DNA of 16,961 nucleotides from Candidatus Lithacetigena glycinireducens. GTDB lineage: Bacteria > Coprothermobacterota > HKB111. Positions within the stretch are counted from its first letter, which is position 1. Each line of letters begins with the position of its first letter. Position numbers and translations under genes: made by a program. The notes under the pieces were generated by a model. That model had not been told where the DNA came from. It was given only the letters and a program-made list of their open reading frames with translations, and made no database searches. Where the stretch lies: NCBI GenBank assembly GCA_018725485.1, contig QLUP01000010.1, positions 1-16,961 on the forward strand. The letters run 5' to 3'. Shown in pieces: positions 1 to 7,559 of this stretch.

Positions 1-866
1 TATGTCCGAGTGTCTTAAGATTCCTTACTGTCAGTTTTCCTAACTTATTAAGCAATGTTACTATGTTTGACTCTCCCTGGGAGATTAGTGCCAGCCTGGT
101 TAAGAAAAAAGATAATAATTTAAAGGTAGCCCTCCTTGCCAACTGCCCAGCTCAAATTACTTCTGTTAAGTCTCCACTCGGTATAGACTCATCCCGATTA
201 GATTTTGCTATACCGTTGAATCATTTTTATCACCTGGCTCGCCGGTATTTTGAAAAAACTCCCTCAGGAGATTTAGGTGAAGGAATAATTGCTTGCTGTG
301 GTCAATGGTTTTCAGAAGTTATGCCCGAGAAAGATATATTGTCCTTAGGCAGTTTAAATCGGATAAAGGATACTCTTCATGAAGAAGAGATAAAACACAG
401 CCTTTCTCCAGATATTTTAGAGCTCTGGGCTTGTGAGTATGGTTGTGCAGGTGGAATACTTAATGCTTTATCTCCGGTGGTATTAATACAACATTTTAAA
501 AGGACGAGGAAGTCAACAAAACCGTTGGTTTCTGGTGAGTGGCGAGAAGAGTTGACCAATGATTTTAATAATGGTTTATTTGACTTAAAAAAACAGATTA
601 CTGAAAGACCAGTGTTAAAGCTTGATGAGGAAATGGAAGTGTCACTCAGGAAGTTGGAAGAATTAGAACATATTCTGACTACGCTACCAGGTATAGATTG
701 TGGGGCTTGCGGAGCTCCTACCTGCAGAGCTTTTGCTGAAGATGTGGTTATGGGGTGGTCCTATATAACAGATTGTATTTTCGTTTTAAAAGACAAACTT
801 AAAAAATTAGCCGAAGAGGTTATGGATTTGTCTCGCCTTGGTCCATCACCTAAGAGATTCAAATAA
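1..866 (+). CDS. [FeFe]-hydrogenase-like Fe-S protein, probable redox sensor (5' end missing)
   Basis: The frame is open to the left window edge, so the N-terminus is missing; 287 residues are visible from the codon at 3. The visible part begins in the hydrogenase L1 motif with Cys-Pro. An L2-like segment has Asn-Cys-Pro-Ala-Gln (Cys codon 144-146), and an L3-like segment Trp-Ala-Cys-x3-Cys has Cys codons at 432 and 444. All four H-cluster ligand positions of [FeFe] hydrogenases therefore seem to be kept. The L2 lysine is Gln, and the codon before the first Cys ends in TA, so it cannot be the proton-relay cysteine. The C-terminus carries a C-x2-C-x4-C-x16-C Fe-S domain (about 699-776), the same spacing as in RnfB. 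An ATG at 63 exists, but homology clearly continues upstream of it. I infer a sensory, non-catalytic relative of HydA. The DRTGG and PHP genes that follow fit the clostridial hydrogenase-sensor neighbourhood. Confidence 0.82.
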   Translation, partial: CPSVLRFLTVSFPNLLSNVTMFDSPWEISASLVKKKDNNLKVALLANCPAQITSVKSPLGIDSSRLDFAIPLNHFYHLARRYFEKTPSGDLGEGIIACCGQWFSEVMPEKDILSLGSLNRIKDTLHEEEIKHSLSPDILELWACEYGCAGGILNALSPVVLIQHFKRTRKSTKPLVSGEWREELTNDFNNGLFDLKKQITERPVLKLDEEMEVSLRKLEELEHILTTLPGIDCGACGAPTCRAFAEDVVMGWSYITDCIFVLKDKLKKLAEEVMDLSRLGPSPKRFK

Positions 867-880
867 AGGAGGTACAGTTT

Positions 881-1213
881 TTGCTGTTAAGAGAAGTTAT
901 TGATAGTTTGAATTTACAGGTGTTAAGCAAAGGCAATCTTGAAGTAGAAGTCAGGAGCGGTATTGTTTCTGACTTACTTAGTTATGTAATGGGAAATGCT
1001 AAAGAAGGTGATTTGTGGTTAACCATACAAACGCATATGAATGTAGTTGCTGTTGCCTCACTTTGTAAGGTAGCAGCAGTCATAGTAACCTCTAATCTGG
1101 AGGTTAATGAGGAGGTGATTAACAAGGCCCAGGAAGAAGGGATAACAATTCTTAAAAGTTCTTTAAGTTCCTATGAACTTTCGGGGAATTTATACTTATC
1201 CAGGATCAGGTGA
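881..1213 (+). CDS. DRTGG-domain-like small protein
   Basis: This 110-residue protein starts at TTG 881, seven bases after a strong AAAGGAGGT site at 866-873. It resembles the stand-alone DRTGG proteins of Clostridia: a Ser-Asp-Leu-Leu-Ser-x-Val-Met stretch, then Lys-Glu-Gly-Asp-x-Trp-Leu-Thr-Ile-Gln with a nearby His, a Val-Ala-Val-Ala-Ser-Leu stretch, and a C-terminal Ala-x2-Glu-Gly-Ile segment. I see no transmembrane segment and no cysteine pair that could hold a metal cluster. DRTGG domains are thought to bind small ligands or to regulate, and they recur beside hydrogenase-like sensors and PHP proteins, as here. It follows the hydrogenase-like gene by 14 bases and overlaps the PHP gene by 4, so the three are probably co-translated. 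Its biochemical role is unknown. Confidence 0.75.
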   Translation: MLLREVIDSLNLQVLSKGNLEVEVRSGIVSDLLSYVMGNAKEGDLWLTIQTHMNVVAVASLCKVAAVIVTSNLEVNEEVINKAQEEGITILKSSLSSYELSGNLYLSRIR

Positions 1214-1956
1214 TATTGCATTTGCAGTGGTATAACCTTGACCTACATATACATTCTGTTTTATCTCCTTGTTCTACCTGGGATATGAGCCCCAAAAAAG
1301 TTTTAATGGAAACCAGAAAAAAAAGTTTAGATATGATTGGAATAACTGACCACCATTCAGTTCGTAATTATCCCGCTTTTTGTGAACAGGGTAAATTATG
1401 TGGAATTAGGGTTATACCCGCAATAGAAGTGCAAACAAAAGAAGAAGTTCATCTCCTTTTATATTTTCGTACTTACAGGCAAGCCCTCAGATTTGAAGTT
1501 GAAATACTTAAAAATTCACCTTCGATTATTGATGAGGTTAGTGCTATAAAGCCTCAATGCGTGGTCAATCAGGATGATATGGTGATAAAAGTTGAAAAAC
1601 GATTACTTTTATTTTCAGTTGATTTACCCCTTCATAGTGTAATAAAACTGGCCAGAACCTATGAAACCCTGGTTATTCTGGCTCATATTAATCGTCCAGC
1701 TTTCAGTATTTATTCTCAATTAGGTTTCCTACCTCCAGATATAGATATAGATGGGGTAGAAATATACAATTATAGGAATTCTGAATTGTTAATTCCCCAT
1801 AATGTTGGAATTATTTATGGTTCCGATGCCCATGACTTACCAGCTATAGGTAGATTTGTCACTCAGGCCTGGGTTAACGAACCTACCTGGGAAGAGTTAA
1901 GATTAGCCTTAAGAAACATTGGAGGCAGATTGTTAAGGAGGAAAGATGATTCTTGA
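1210..1956 (+). CDS. PHP-domain phosphoesterase-like protein
   Basis: A 248-residue PHP (polymerase and histidinol phosphatase) family protein, predicted to be a metal-dependent cytoplasmic phosphoesterase. The metal-site motifs are intact: Asp-Leu-His-Ile-His at residues 11-15, Thr-Asp-His-His at 46-49, a Glu in the Glu-Val-Gln-Thr segment, an Ala-His-Ile-Asn-Arg-Pro histidine, and a C-terminal Ser-Asp-Ala-His. The Ser-Pro-Cys-x4-Met-Ser-Pro segment after the first motif is typical of the clostridial PHP proteins found near hydrogenase sensors. The GTG start at 1210 overlaps the preceding stop (GTGA), which implies translational coupling; TTG codons at 1216 and 1222 are alternatives. The 3' end overlaps rnfC by 11 bases. 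The substrate is unknown; a nucleotide or phosphate-ester signal is only a guess. Confidence 0.85.
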   Translation: MILHLQWYNLDLHIHSVLSPCSTWDMSPKKVLMETRKKSLDMIGITDHHSVRNYPAFCEQGKLCGIRVIPAIEVQTKEEVHLLLYFRTYRQALRFEVEILKNSPSIIDEVSAIKPQCVVNQDDMVIKVEKRLLLFSVDLPLHSVIKLARTYETLVILAHINRPAFSIYSQLGFLPPDIDIDGVEIYNYRNSELLIPHNVGIIYGSDAHDLPAIGRFVTQAWVNEPTWEELRLALRNIGGRLLRRKDDS

Positions 1957-3247
1957 ACATGAGTTATTTCCGCATGAGTTCAAATTTTCAAGTAAAAAAC
2001 CCATAGTTAATCTTCAAACCCCAAAAAGAATCGTTATGTTGATGCAACAACATACTGGAGCGCTAGCTCAACCGACGGTAAAAGCGGGGGATACTGTTAT
2101 AAAAGGGCAGGTAATAGGAGATTCTCCAGGTTATGTTTTTGCTCCCATTCATTCTTCTATAAGTGGAAAAGTAAAATCAATTTCGCCCTGGCTTCACCCG
2201 ATACTTGGTCGAGAGATCGAGTCTATAATTATTGAAGCAGATGGCAGCGCTGATGAAATTAGGCTTAAACCACTAAATTATCCTATTACCCCGGATGAAA
2301 TCAGGCAAAGAGCAAGGGATGCTGGGCTTGTGGGGCAGGGCGGAGCAGCTTTTCCCACACATGTGAAGTTAAACCCAACCAAGCCTATTGAATATGCCAT
2401 TATCAATGGGGCTGAATGTGAGCCTTATCTAACTGTGGACCATAGGCAGATGCTGGAGAATCCCAAAAAACTTATTTCTGGTTTGAGGCTTATCATGTCA
2501 GCGGTAGGAGCCAAAAAGGGTTTAATTGCCATTGAAGATAATAAAAAAGATGCAATTACCCTGCTGAAAGTGCTGGTCAGAGAATTCCCGGATATTAGAG
2601 TTTTTGTATTGCCGAGTAAATACCCACAGGGAGCTGAAAAAGTAATGATTAAGACTATTATTGGAAAAGAGGTACCCCGGGGAGGACTTCCTCAGGATGT
2701 GGGTGTAGTGGTTATTAATGTATCAACAGCTATTAGCCTGGCAGAAGCTGTTTTTGAGGGTAAAATACTTACCGAGAAAGTTATAACCATTTCAGGCGAT
2801 GCTATAAGTGAACCTGCCAATGTTAAAGTTCACTTAGGGACAATCGTCAAAGATGTTATAGAGAATACAGTTGAATTTGCAAATGGTTACTCCAGGTTTA
2901 TAATGGGTGGACCTATGACAGGTTTTTCTCAAGCTACTCTTGATGTGCCTATCATAAAGGGAACATCTGGTTTATTGTTTTTAAGAAAAACCAGGATTCA
3001 GGAAACAGCAGAATGCATCAGATGTGGCAGGTGCATTCAGAATTGTCCTCTCCGGCTTATGCCTGCTTATATTACTTCCAGTACAAAGTTAGGTGAGTAT
3101 TCCAGGGCAGAATTTTACGGAGCCTCTGACTGTTTTGAATGTGGTAGGTGCTCTTATGTTTGTCCAGCTAACATTCCTCTTGTTCACTATGTTAAAGTAG
3201 CCAAAACCGAACTGTTTAAAATGAAAAAAACTGGTTCGAAGTCTTAG
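1946..3247 (+). CDS. rnfC: Rnf complex subunit RnfC
   Basis: This 433-residue protein is the peripheral NADH/FMN and Fe-S subunit of the Rnf ferredoxin:NAD+ oxidoreductase. An N-terminal RnfC barrel-like region is followed by the Gly-rich flavin/NAD segment Gly-Leu-Val-Gly-Gln-Gly-Gly-Ala-Ala-Phe-Pro-Thr at 127-138 and the Asn-Gly-Ala-Glu-Cys-Glu-Pro-Tyr stretch at 154-161, then an SLBB-type region. Two 4Fe-4S sites follow, with cysteines at 357/360/363/367 and 396/399/402/406, the first three of each in CxxCxxC spacing. The length fits the short clostridial form; the proteobacterial protein carries a long C-terminal extension that is absent here. The ATG at 1946 sits after an AAGGAGGAAAG site inside the end of the PHP gene. 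It is the first gene of an intact C-D-G-E-A-B series. Confidence 0.96.
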   Translation: MILEHELFPHEFKFSSKKPIVNLQTPKRIVMLMQQHTGALAQPTVKAGDTVIKGQVIGDSPGYVFAPIHSSISGKVKSISPWLHPILGREIESIIIEADGSADEIRLKPLNYPITPDEIRQRARDAGLVGQGGAAFPTHVKLNPTKPIEYAIINGAECEPYLTVDHRQMLENPKKLISGLRLIMSAVGAKKGLIAIEDNKKDAITLLKVLVREFPDIRVFVLPSKYPQGAEKVMIKTIIGKEVPRGGLPQDVGVVVINVSTAISLAEAVFEGKILTEKVITISGDAISEPANVKVHLGTIVKDVIENTVEFANGYSRFIMGGPMTGFSQATLDVPIIKGTSGLLFLRKTRIQETAECIRCGRCIQNCPLRLMPAYITSSTKLGEYSRAEFYGASDCFECGRCSYVCPANIPLVHYVKVAKTELFKMKKTGSKS

Positions 3248-3260
3248 GAGGTAGGATAAG

Positions 3261-4196
3261 TTGGCAGAATTGAAGGTAAGTAAAGTTATAATATCACCCT
3301 CTCCCCATTTTCATGCTAATATCAACCCCGACAGAATAATGAATCGGGTTATACTTTCCCTGGTACCAGCTTCTCTTGCTGCTTTTTACTTTTTTGGATG
3401 GATTAGTTTTTTGAAAATCGTGGGTTTGTCAGTTGCTTCAGCGGTATTTTTTGAGTTTATTATCTTGAGGTTATTTAAACGAAAACCTCTCCCGGGAACT
3501 TATTCCAGTAGTATTGTTACAGGATTACTCCTGGCTTTAACTTTACCTCCTACCTCTCCCTGGTGGATACCGATTGTGGGTAGCGCTATTGCCATAATAG
3601 TAGCGAAAGAATTTTTTGGAGGTCTTGGGCATAATCCTTTTAATCCGGCGCTTGTTGGAAGGGCAGTGTTATTAATTTCCTGGCCTACCCACCTGACAAC
3701 TTTTATTCAGCCTTTTTCAGGGATAACCACAGCCACTCCCCTGGCTTTTTTCAGGGATAATCTATCTTTGCCTTCTTATCAGGATTTATTTTTAGGTAAT
3801 ATTGCCGGTTCTTTAGGAGAAACCTCAGCCATAGCCCTGATAATAGGAGGTTTATTCCTGCTATTATCAAGAACTATAGAGTGGCAGATACCTACTGCCT
3901 TTCTGGGATCAGTTGCAATTTTGAGCCTGACCCTGGGTAGAGATCCAGTCTTTGACCTCCTATCAGGAGGGATTCTTATGGGGGCATTTTTCATGGCAAC
4001 AGATTATGTTACCAGCCCAATTACTCCCTGGGGAAGATTACTATTTGGCATTGGTTGTGGTTTATTAACCATTACTATCAGGGCTTTTGGTGGTTATCCT
4101 GAAGGGGTTACTTATGCCATCCTTATTATGAACGCTTTTGCACCTATGCTGGAACAGGCAACCCTTCCCAGGAAATTTGGGACGGTGCACAAATGA
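3261..4196 (+). CDS. rnfD: Rnf complex subunit RnfD
   Basis: An integral membrane subunit of 311 residues in the NqrB/RnfD family, with roughly eight to ten hydrophobic segments. It carries one covalently bound FMN in characterised homologues. The N-terminus has the family Ser-Pro-Ser-Pro-His pattern (12-16), and Gly-His-Asn-Pro-Phe-Asn-Pro-Ala at 123-130 is also characteristic. The flavin attachment segment reads Ser-Gly-Ile-Thr-Thr-Ala-Thr-Pro-Leu (153-161), and Thr159 is the expected FMN-linked residue. The usual leading Asp of this ApbE recognition motif is Ser here. The start is TTG at 3261, nine bases after AGGAGGT at 3246-3252. The stop overlaps the ATG of rnfG (ATGA). Confidence 0.95.
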   Translation: MAELKVSKVIISPSPHFHANINPDRIMNRVILSLVPASLAAFYFFGWISFLKIVGLSVASAVFFEFIILRLFKRKPLPGTYSSSIVTGLLLALTLPPTSPWWIPIVGSAIAIIVAKEFFGGLGHNPFNPALVGRAVLLISWPTHLTTFIQPFSGITTATPLAFFRDNLSLPSYQDLFLGNIAGSLGETSAIALIIGGLFLLLSRTIEWQIPTAFLGSVAILSLTLGRDPVFDLLSGGILMGAFFMATDYVTSPITPWGRLLFGIGCGLLTITIRAFGGYPEGVTYAILIMNAFAPMLEQATLPRKFGTVHK

Positions 4197-4756
4197 ATGT
4201 TCTTCGACTTGGTTTTATATTAATGCTGGTGAGTGCAATATCAGCCGGAGCCCTGTCTTATGTTTTCTTTCAAACCAAACCTATAATTGAACAACGAAAA
4301 GCTGAAGATACCAAGCGGGTGTTATTAGAAGTGTTGCCTTCAGCGAAAAGTTTTAAAGAATTAAATAGCTCTGAGTTCAAGCCTCTCGATGATTCAGTAA
4401 TGTTCATCACAAATATATACCTCGGTATTGGTTCTCAAGATAACCCGGTTGGAGTAGCAATAAAAGGAGTGACCGTAGGTTATGGTGGTTCTATTGTAAT
4501 ACTGATAGGAATTTCCAACGATAACAAAATTACCGGGATTGAAATAATAGAGCACAAGGAAACTCCTGGTCTTGGCTCTAAGATTGCTGAAAAATCTTTT
4601 ACCGGTATGTTTGTCAGCAAGACCTTGAACGACCCCTTAACTATAAAAGATGATTTAACTGCAATAGCAGGAGCAACCAAATCTTCACAAGCAGTTGCTA
4701 AACTCGTTAAAAAAATAGCAGATTATGTGTTAAAAAATAGGGAGGCTTGGAGATAA
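4193..4756 (+). CDS. rnfG: Rnf complex subunit RnfG (flavoprotein)
   Basis: A 187-residue FMN-binding subunit with a single N-terminal membrane anchor (about residues 5-26) and an extracytoplasmic FMN_bind domain. The Glu-Thr-Pro-Gly-Leu-Gly motif lies at 123-128. The flavin attachment site is Thr-Ala-Ile-Ala-Gly-Ala-Thr-Lys-Ser-Ser at 156-165, with Thr162 the likely modified residue. Compared with the common Asp-Ala-Ile-Ser-Gly-Ala-Thr form, the Asp and Ser are replaced by Thr and Ala. The ATG at 4193 overlaps the rnfD stop and has no clear ribosome binding site, so it probably depends on coupling. The stop TAA shares a base with the preferred rnfE start. Confidence 0.94.
   Translation: MNVLRLGFILMLVSAISAGALSYVFFQTKPIIEQRKAEDTKRVLLEVLPSAKSFKELNSSEFKPLDDSVMFITNIYLGIGSQDNPVGVAIKGVTVGYGGSIVILIGISNDNKITGIEIIEHKETPGLGSKIAEKSFTGMFVSKTLNDPLTIKDDLTAIAGATKSSQAVAKLVKKIADYVLKNREAWR
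4739..4745 (+). promoter_or_regulatory. Ribosome binding site fixing the rnfE start
   Basis: AGGGAGG lies inside the end of rnfG. It sits only one base before an in-frame TTG at 4747 but ten bases before the ATG at 4756. The distance therefore favours the ATG and removes three residues from the longest possible protein. Confidence 0.6.
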
Positions 4757-5379
4757 TGAAACAGCTCTGGAAAGATTTTGTAAATGGCATTATATCGGAA
4801 AATGCTGTTCTAAAACTTATGATTGGCTTATGCCCTGTTCTTGCAATATCAACTACGGTTGTTAATGGAGTTGGCATGGGTCTGGCTACCACTTTTGTTC
4901 TTCTGGGTTCAAACCTAACCATCGCTCTTATCAGGAATATTGTTCCTAAAGAAATAAGGATACCGGTGTTTATTATTGTTATTGCTACCTTTGTAACTAT
5001 TACCGACCTGTCTATGGCTGCTTATTTTCCAGCTTTACATAAAACCCTGGGTATTTTCATTCCTCTTATCGTGGTTAACTGCATCATCATGGGTAGGGCA
5101 GAGGCTTTTGCTTCCAGAAATACCCCAGTAAGGGCAATTGCTGATGGTTTGGGTATGGGAATTGGCTTTATCTTAACTCTCATATTGCTTTCAGGTGCGA
5201 GAGAACTTCTCGGTAACGGAACTATTTTTGGAGCTTCTCTGCCTTTTAAAGGTTTTGAACCTGCCTTAATAATGATTCTTCCGCCAGGTGCATTTTTTGC
5301 TATCGGTATTATGATTGCTATATTCAACAACCTGTTTAAACTGAAAAGAGACGGAGGACACAAACATGGATCTGCTTAA
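4756..5379 (+). CDS. rnfE: Rnf complex subunit RnfE
   Basis: A 207-residue integral membrane subunit of the NqrD/RnfE family with about six hydrophobic segments. The two half-site motifs of the intramembrane Fe-S centre are present: Gly-Leu-Cys-Pro (Cys26) and Val-Val-Asn-Cys-Ile-Ile-Met-Gly (Cys108), followed by the conserved Arg-Ala-Glu-Ala-Phe-Ala segment. Together with RnfA it forms the inverted-repeat core that carries electrons across the membrane. I place the start at ATG 4756 rather than TTG 4747 because of the ribosome-binding-site distance. It overlaps rnfA by 14 bases. The C-terminus is short and basic. Confidence 0.95.
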   Translation: MKQLWKDFVNGIISENAVLKLMIGLCPVLAISTTVVNGVGMGLATTFVLLGSNLTIALIRNIVPKEIRIPVFIIVIATFVTITDLSMAAYFPALHKTLGIFIPLIVVNCIIMGRAEAFASRNTPVRAIADGLGMGIGFILTLILLSGARELLGNGTIFGASLPFKGFEPALIMILPPGAFFAIGIMIAIFNNLFKLKRDGGHKHGSA

Positions 5380-5941
5380 GCTTTTCATTGCCGCCTTACT
5401 TGTTAATAATATCGTCCTTATGAGATTCCTGGCGCTGTGTTCTTATGTAGGAATGACTGCTGAACCCGGACCCGCCCTGGGTATAGGATGGGCAGTTACA
5501 TTTGTAATGGTATTAGCCGGAGTGGTAACCTGGTTTCTGAATGTTTTTGTCTTACAACCCCTGGGATTAACTTTTTTGAGCACCCTTATTTTTATACTGG
5601 TCATTGCCTCTCTAGTTCAACTGGTGGAGATTTACCTCAGGAAAAGCATACCTTCCCTATATCATGTTATGGGAATCTATCTACCTTTAATAACTACTAA
5701 CTGCGCTATTTTAGGACTAACTTTTATCAATCAAAGAGAGGGATTTACCCTGATACAATCAATTGTTAACTCTATTGGAGTTGCCTGGGGCTATACCCTG
5801 GCTATGCTCCTGTTAGCCAACCTCAGGCAGAGGATAAAGCACAGTAATGTACCTAAATTTCTGGATGGTTATCCCATAGTGTTTATACTCACTGCTATTC
5901 TGGCAGTAGCATTTATGGGATTCACCGGTATGGCTAAGTAA
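5366..5941 (+). CDS. rnfA: Rnf complex subunit RnfA
   Basis: A 191-residue, six-segment membrane subunit, homologous to NqrE and paired with RnfE. The Asn-Asn-Ile-Val-Leu segment at 14-18 precedes Cys25, and a second cysteine lies in Thr-Thr-Asn-Cys-Ala-Ile-Leu-Gly (Cys113). These match the cysteines proposed to hold the shared Fe-S centre. The first motif reads Ala-Leu-Cys-Ser instead of the more usual Gly-Leu-Cys-Pro, but the Cys is kept. A GGAGGA site at 5353-5358 precedes the ATG at 5366, inside the end of rnfE. The next gene, rnfB, follows after 12 bases. Confidence 0.95.
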   Translation: MDLLKLFIAALLVNNIVLMRFLALCSYVGMTAEPGPALGIGWAVTFVMVLAGVVTWFLNVFVLQPLGLTFLSTLIFILVIASLVQLVEIYLRKSIPSLYHVMGIYLPLITTNCAILGLTFINQREGFTLIQSIVNSIGVAWGYTLAMLLLANLRQRIKHSNVPKFLDGYPIVFILTAILAVAFMGFTGMAK

Positions 5942-5953
5942 GGAGGCAAAAAG

Positions 5954-6781
5954 ATGGTTGAATTTATTATTCAGAGCTTACTGGTTACCGGTGGTTTGGG
6001 GTTGGTTTTTGGATTGGGGTTAGCCTTATTTTCCCAGAAATTTAAAGTTGAAGAAGATCCTCGTTTAGAGCTGATTCAAAACATTCTGCCCGGGGCAAAT
6101 TGTGGAGCCTGCGGTTATCCCGGGTGCAGGCAATTAGCCCAATCTATTTTACGAGGCGAATTAGGACCAGAAAAATGTACTGTGGGAGGAAGTAAAGTAG
6201 TTACTGAAATTGCTAACTTATTAGGAATTGAAGTTGCAGAAGTAAAACCAGGTGTGGCCCGGGTTAAATGTCAGGGAGATGAAGCCCGAGCTTTTCGACG
6301 GGCTGAATATTACGGAATCAACACCTGCAATGCAGCTTCTCAAATTTCTGGTGGTTTTAAACAATGTTTTTATGGATGTTTAGGGTTGGGGGATTGCGTT
6401 GAAGCATGTGTTTTTGATGCCCTAACTATGTCTACTGATAATTTGCCCATAGTTGAGGAAGGTAAATGCACTGCTTGTGGTTTATGTGTTAAAGCCTGTA
6501 CCAGAAAAATTATAGAGATTTTTCCTCGAGAAAATGCTGTTATTATCGCTTGCGTTTCACCTCAGAAAGGCCCGGAAGTTCGGAAAGCCTGTCAGGTAGG
6601 ATGCATCAAATGTGGCATATGTGTTAAGAATTGCCCTAAAGGCGCAATTCATCTTGAACCATCCTTAGGGAATCTGGCTGTTATTGACTATAACCTGTGT
6701 GATAACTGCGGAACCTGCGTGGAAAAATGTCCCACTAAAACCATAGTTAATTATCTTAGGGTGCCTATACATGCTGGTTAA
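5954..6781 (+). CDS. rnfB: Rnf complex subunit RnfB (polyferredoxin)
   Basis: A 275-residue electron-entry subunit that accepts electrons from reduced ferredoxin. A hydrophobic N-terminal anchor (about 5-26) is followed by a four-cysteine Fe-S domain with C50, C53, C58 and C75. Four ferredoxin-type cysteine groups come next: C138/142/148/152, C172/175/178/182, C217/220/223/227 and C249/252/255/259. That suggests about five 4Fe-4S clusters, as in the extended clostridial RnfB rather than the shorter proteobacterial form. The Cys-x3-Cys-Leu-Gly-Leu-Gly-Asp-Cys segment is typical of RnfB. A TAAGGAGG site overlapping the rnfA stop precedes the ATG. The 3' end overlaps the next gene by 11 bases, which ties the AmmeMemoRadiSam genes to the Rnf operon. 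Confidence 0.96.
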   Translation: MVEFIIQSLLVTGGLGLVFGLGLALFSQKFKVEEDPRLELIQNILPGANCGACGYPGCRQLAQSILRGELGPEKCTVGGSKVVTEIANLLGIEVAEVKPGVARVKCQGDEARAFRRAEYYGINTCNAASQISGGFKQCFYGCLGLGDCVEACVFDALTMSTDNLPIVEEGKCTACGLCVKACTRKIIEIFPRENAVIIACVSPQKGPEVRKACQVGCIKCGICVKNCPKGAIHLEPSLGNLAVIDYNLCDNCGTCVEKCPTKTIVNYLRVPIHAG

Positions 6782-7559
6782 AAAAGGGTTTCTTTTTCCT
6801 CACCCTCCATTGTTAATCAAAGAAATCGGCGGGAAAAGACTTCAGGAAGTGAGTAAAACCTTAAAAGGAATTGAAAAGGCCCTGGAGCAACTGGAAGGGA
6901 TAAATTTTGATACCATAGTTATTTTTGGTCCTCACACTACTATTTCCAGAAGAGGAATATCAGTTTTAGCTTCCAGGAAAGTAAAAGGGGACTTTTCTAA
7001 TTTTGGTTTTCCTGAGGTAGCTCTTTCAGGTGAATGCGACGAAGAATTTATTTCCCGTTTAGTCTCTAAGGAAAACAAGGTTCAGTTCAATCCCTTATAC
7101 GAAACCTCCCTGGACCATGGCATCATGTTACCGCTTTACTTTTTACAAAAAATAGGCATCAAGGGCAAACTGGTTATTACCGGTATTGCCTGGGAGGGAG
7201 CAGATTACCATATTGATTTTGGAAAAATTATCAGTGAGACTGCACGAGAATTAAACAGAAATTTACTGCTGGTTGCCAGTGGAGATTTATCACATCGTTT
7301 AACCTATAACGCACCAGCAGGATATAACCCCCAGGGAAAACTGTTTGATAGTATGATAGTTAATTTCTTTGAAACCGGTGATGCTTCCAGGATAAAAAAT
7401 TTGGATTGGGAATTATTGGAAAGAGCTGGGGAATGTGGATATAGACCCTTAATGACCTTAATAGGTGCGTTTTCAGATTCTCCCTTTAAGTCAAAGCTAT
7501 ATTCTTATGAAGGTCCTTTTGGCGTAGGTTATCTGGTGGGAGGTATAGAGGAAAGATAA
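6771..7559 (+). CDS. AmmeMemoRadiSam protein B (MEMO/LigB-like dioxygenase fold)
   Basis: A 262-residue protein of the class III extradiol dioxygenase-like (LigB/MEMO) fold. Candidate metal or active-site residues are visible: Phe-Pro-His-Pro-Pro (His11), Phe-Gly-Pro-His-Thr (His55), Leu-Asp-His-Gly (His116), and Ser-Gly-Asp-Leu-Ser-His (Asp172, His175). There is no signal peptide or membrane segment, so it is expected in the cytoplasm. It belongs to a conserved trio with AMMECR1 and a radical SAM protein, all present next to it here; the trio's reaction is not established to my knowledge. The ATG at 6771 lies inside the end of rnfB with only a weak upstream site (TAGGGTG), which suggests coupling. 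The following AMMECR1 gene is in the same frame, directly after the TAA stop, so this may be half of a protein that is fused in relatives. Confidence 0.87.
   Translation: MLVKKGFLFPHPPLLIKEIGGKRLQEVSKTLKGIEKALEQLEGINFDTIVIFGPHTTISRRGISVLASRKVKGDFSNFGFPEVALSGECDEEFISRLVSKENKVQFNPLYETSLDHGIMLPLYFLQKIGIKGKLVITGIAWEGADYHIDFGKIISETARELNRNLLLVASGDLSHRLTYNAPAGYNPQGKLFDSMIVNFFETGDASRIKNLDWELLERAGECGYRPLMTLIGAFSDSPFKSKLYSYEGPFGVGYLVGGIEER

Noticed and set aside
63-866. Complete gene starting at ATG 63
   Set aside because: The frame stays open to the window edge, and the residues before 63 match the L1 region of [FeFe] hydrogenases, so the ATG is internal.
5022-5363. A 113-codon open frame on the minus strand inside rnfE
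   Set aside because: It lies entirely opposite a clear membrane-protein gene, has no recognisable motif, and several similar antisense frames occur opposite other genes (for example 3779-3994 and 12510-12803). These are shadows of coding sequence.
5488-5700. A 70-codon + strand frame inside rnfA
   Set aside because: It is a different frame of the well-supported rnfA gene, with no matching motif and no ribosome binding site.
7557-7559. Recoded stop (selenocysteine or pyrrolysine) joining the MEMO-like and AMMECR1 halves
   Set aside because: The codon is TAA, which is not used for either amino acid; a split gene or nonsense change is simpler.
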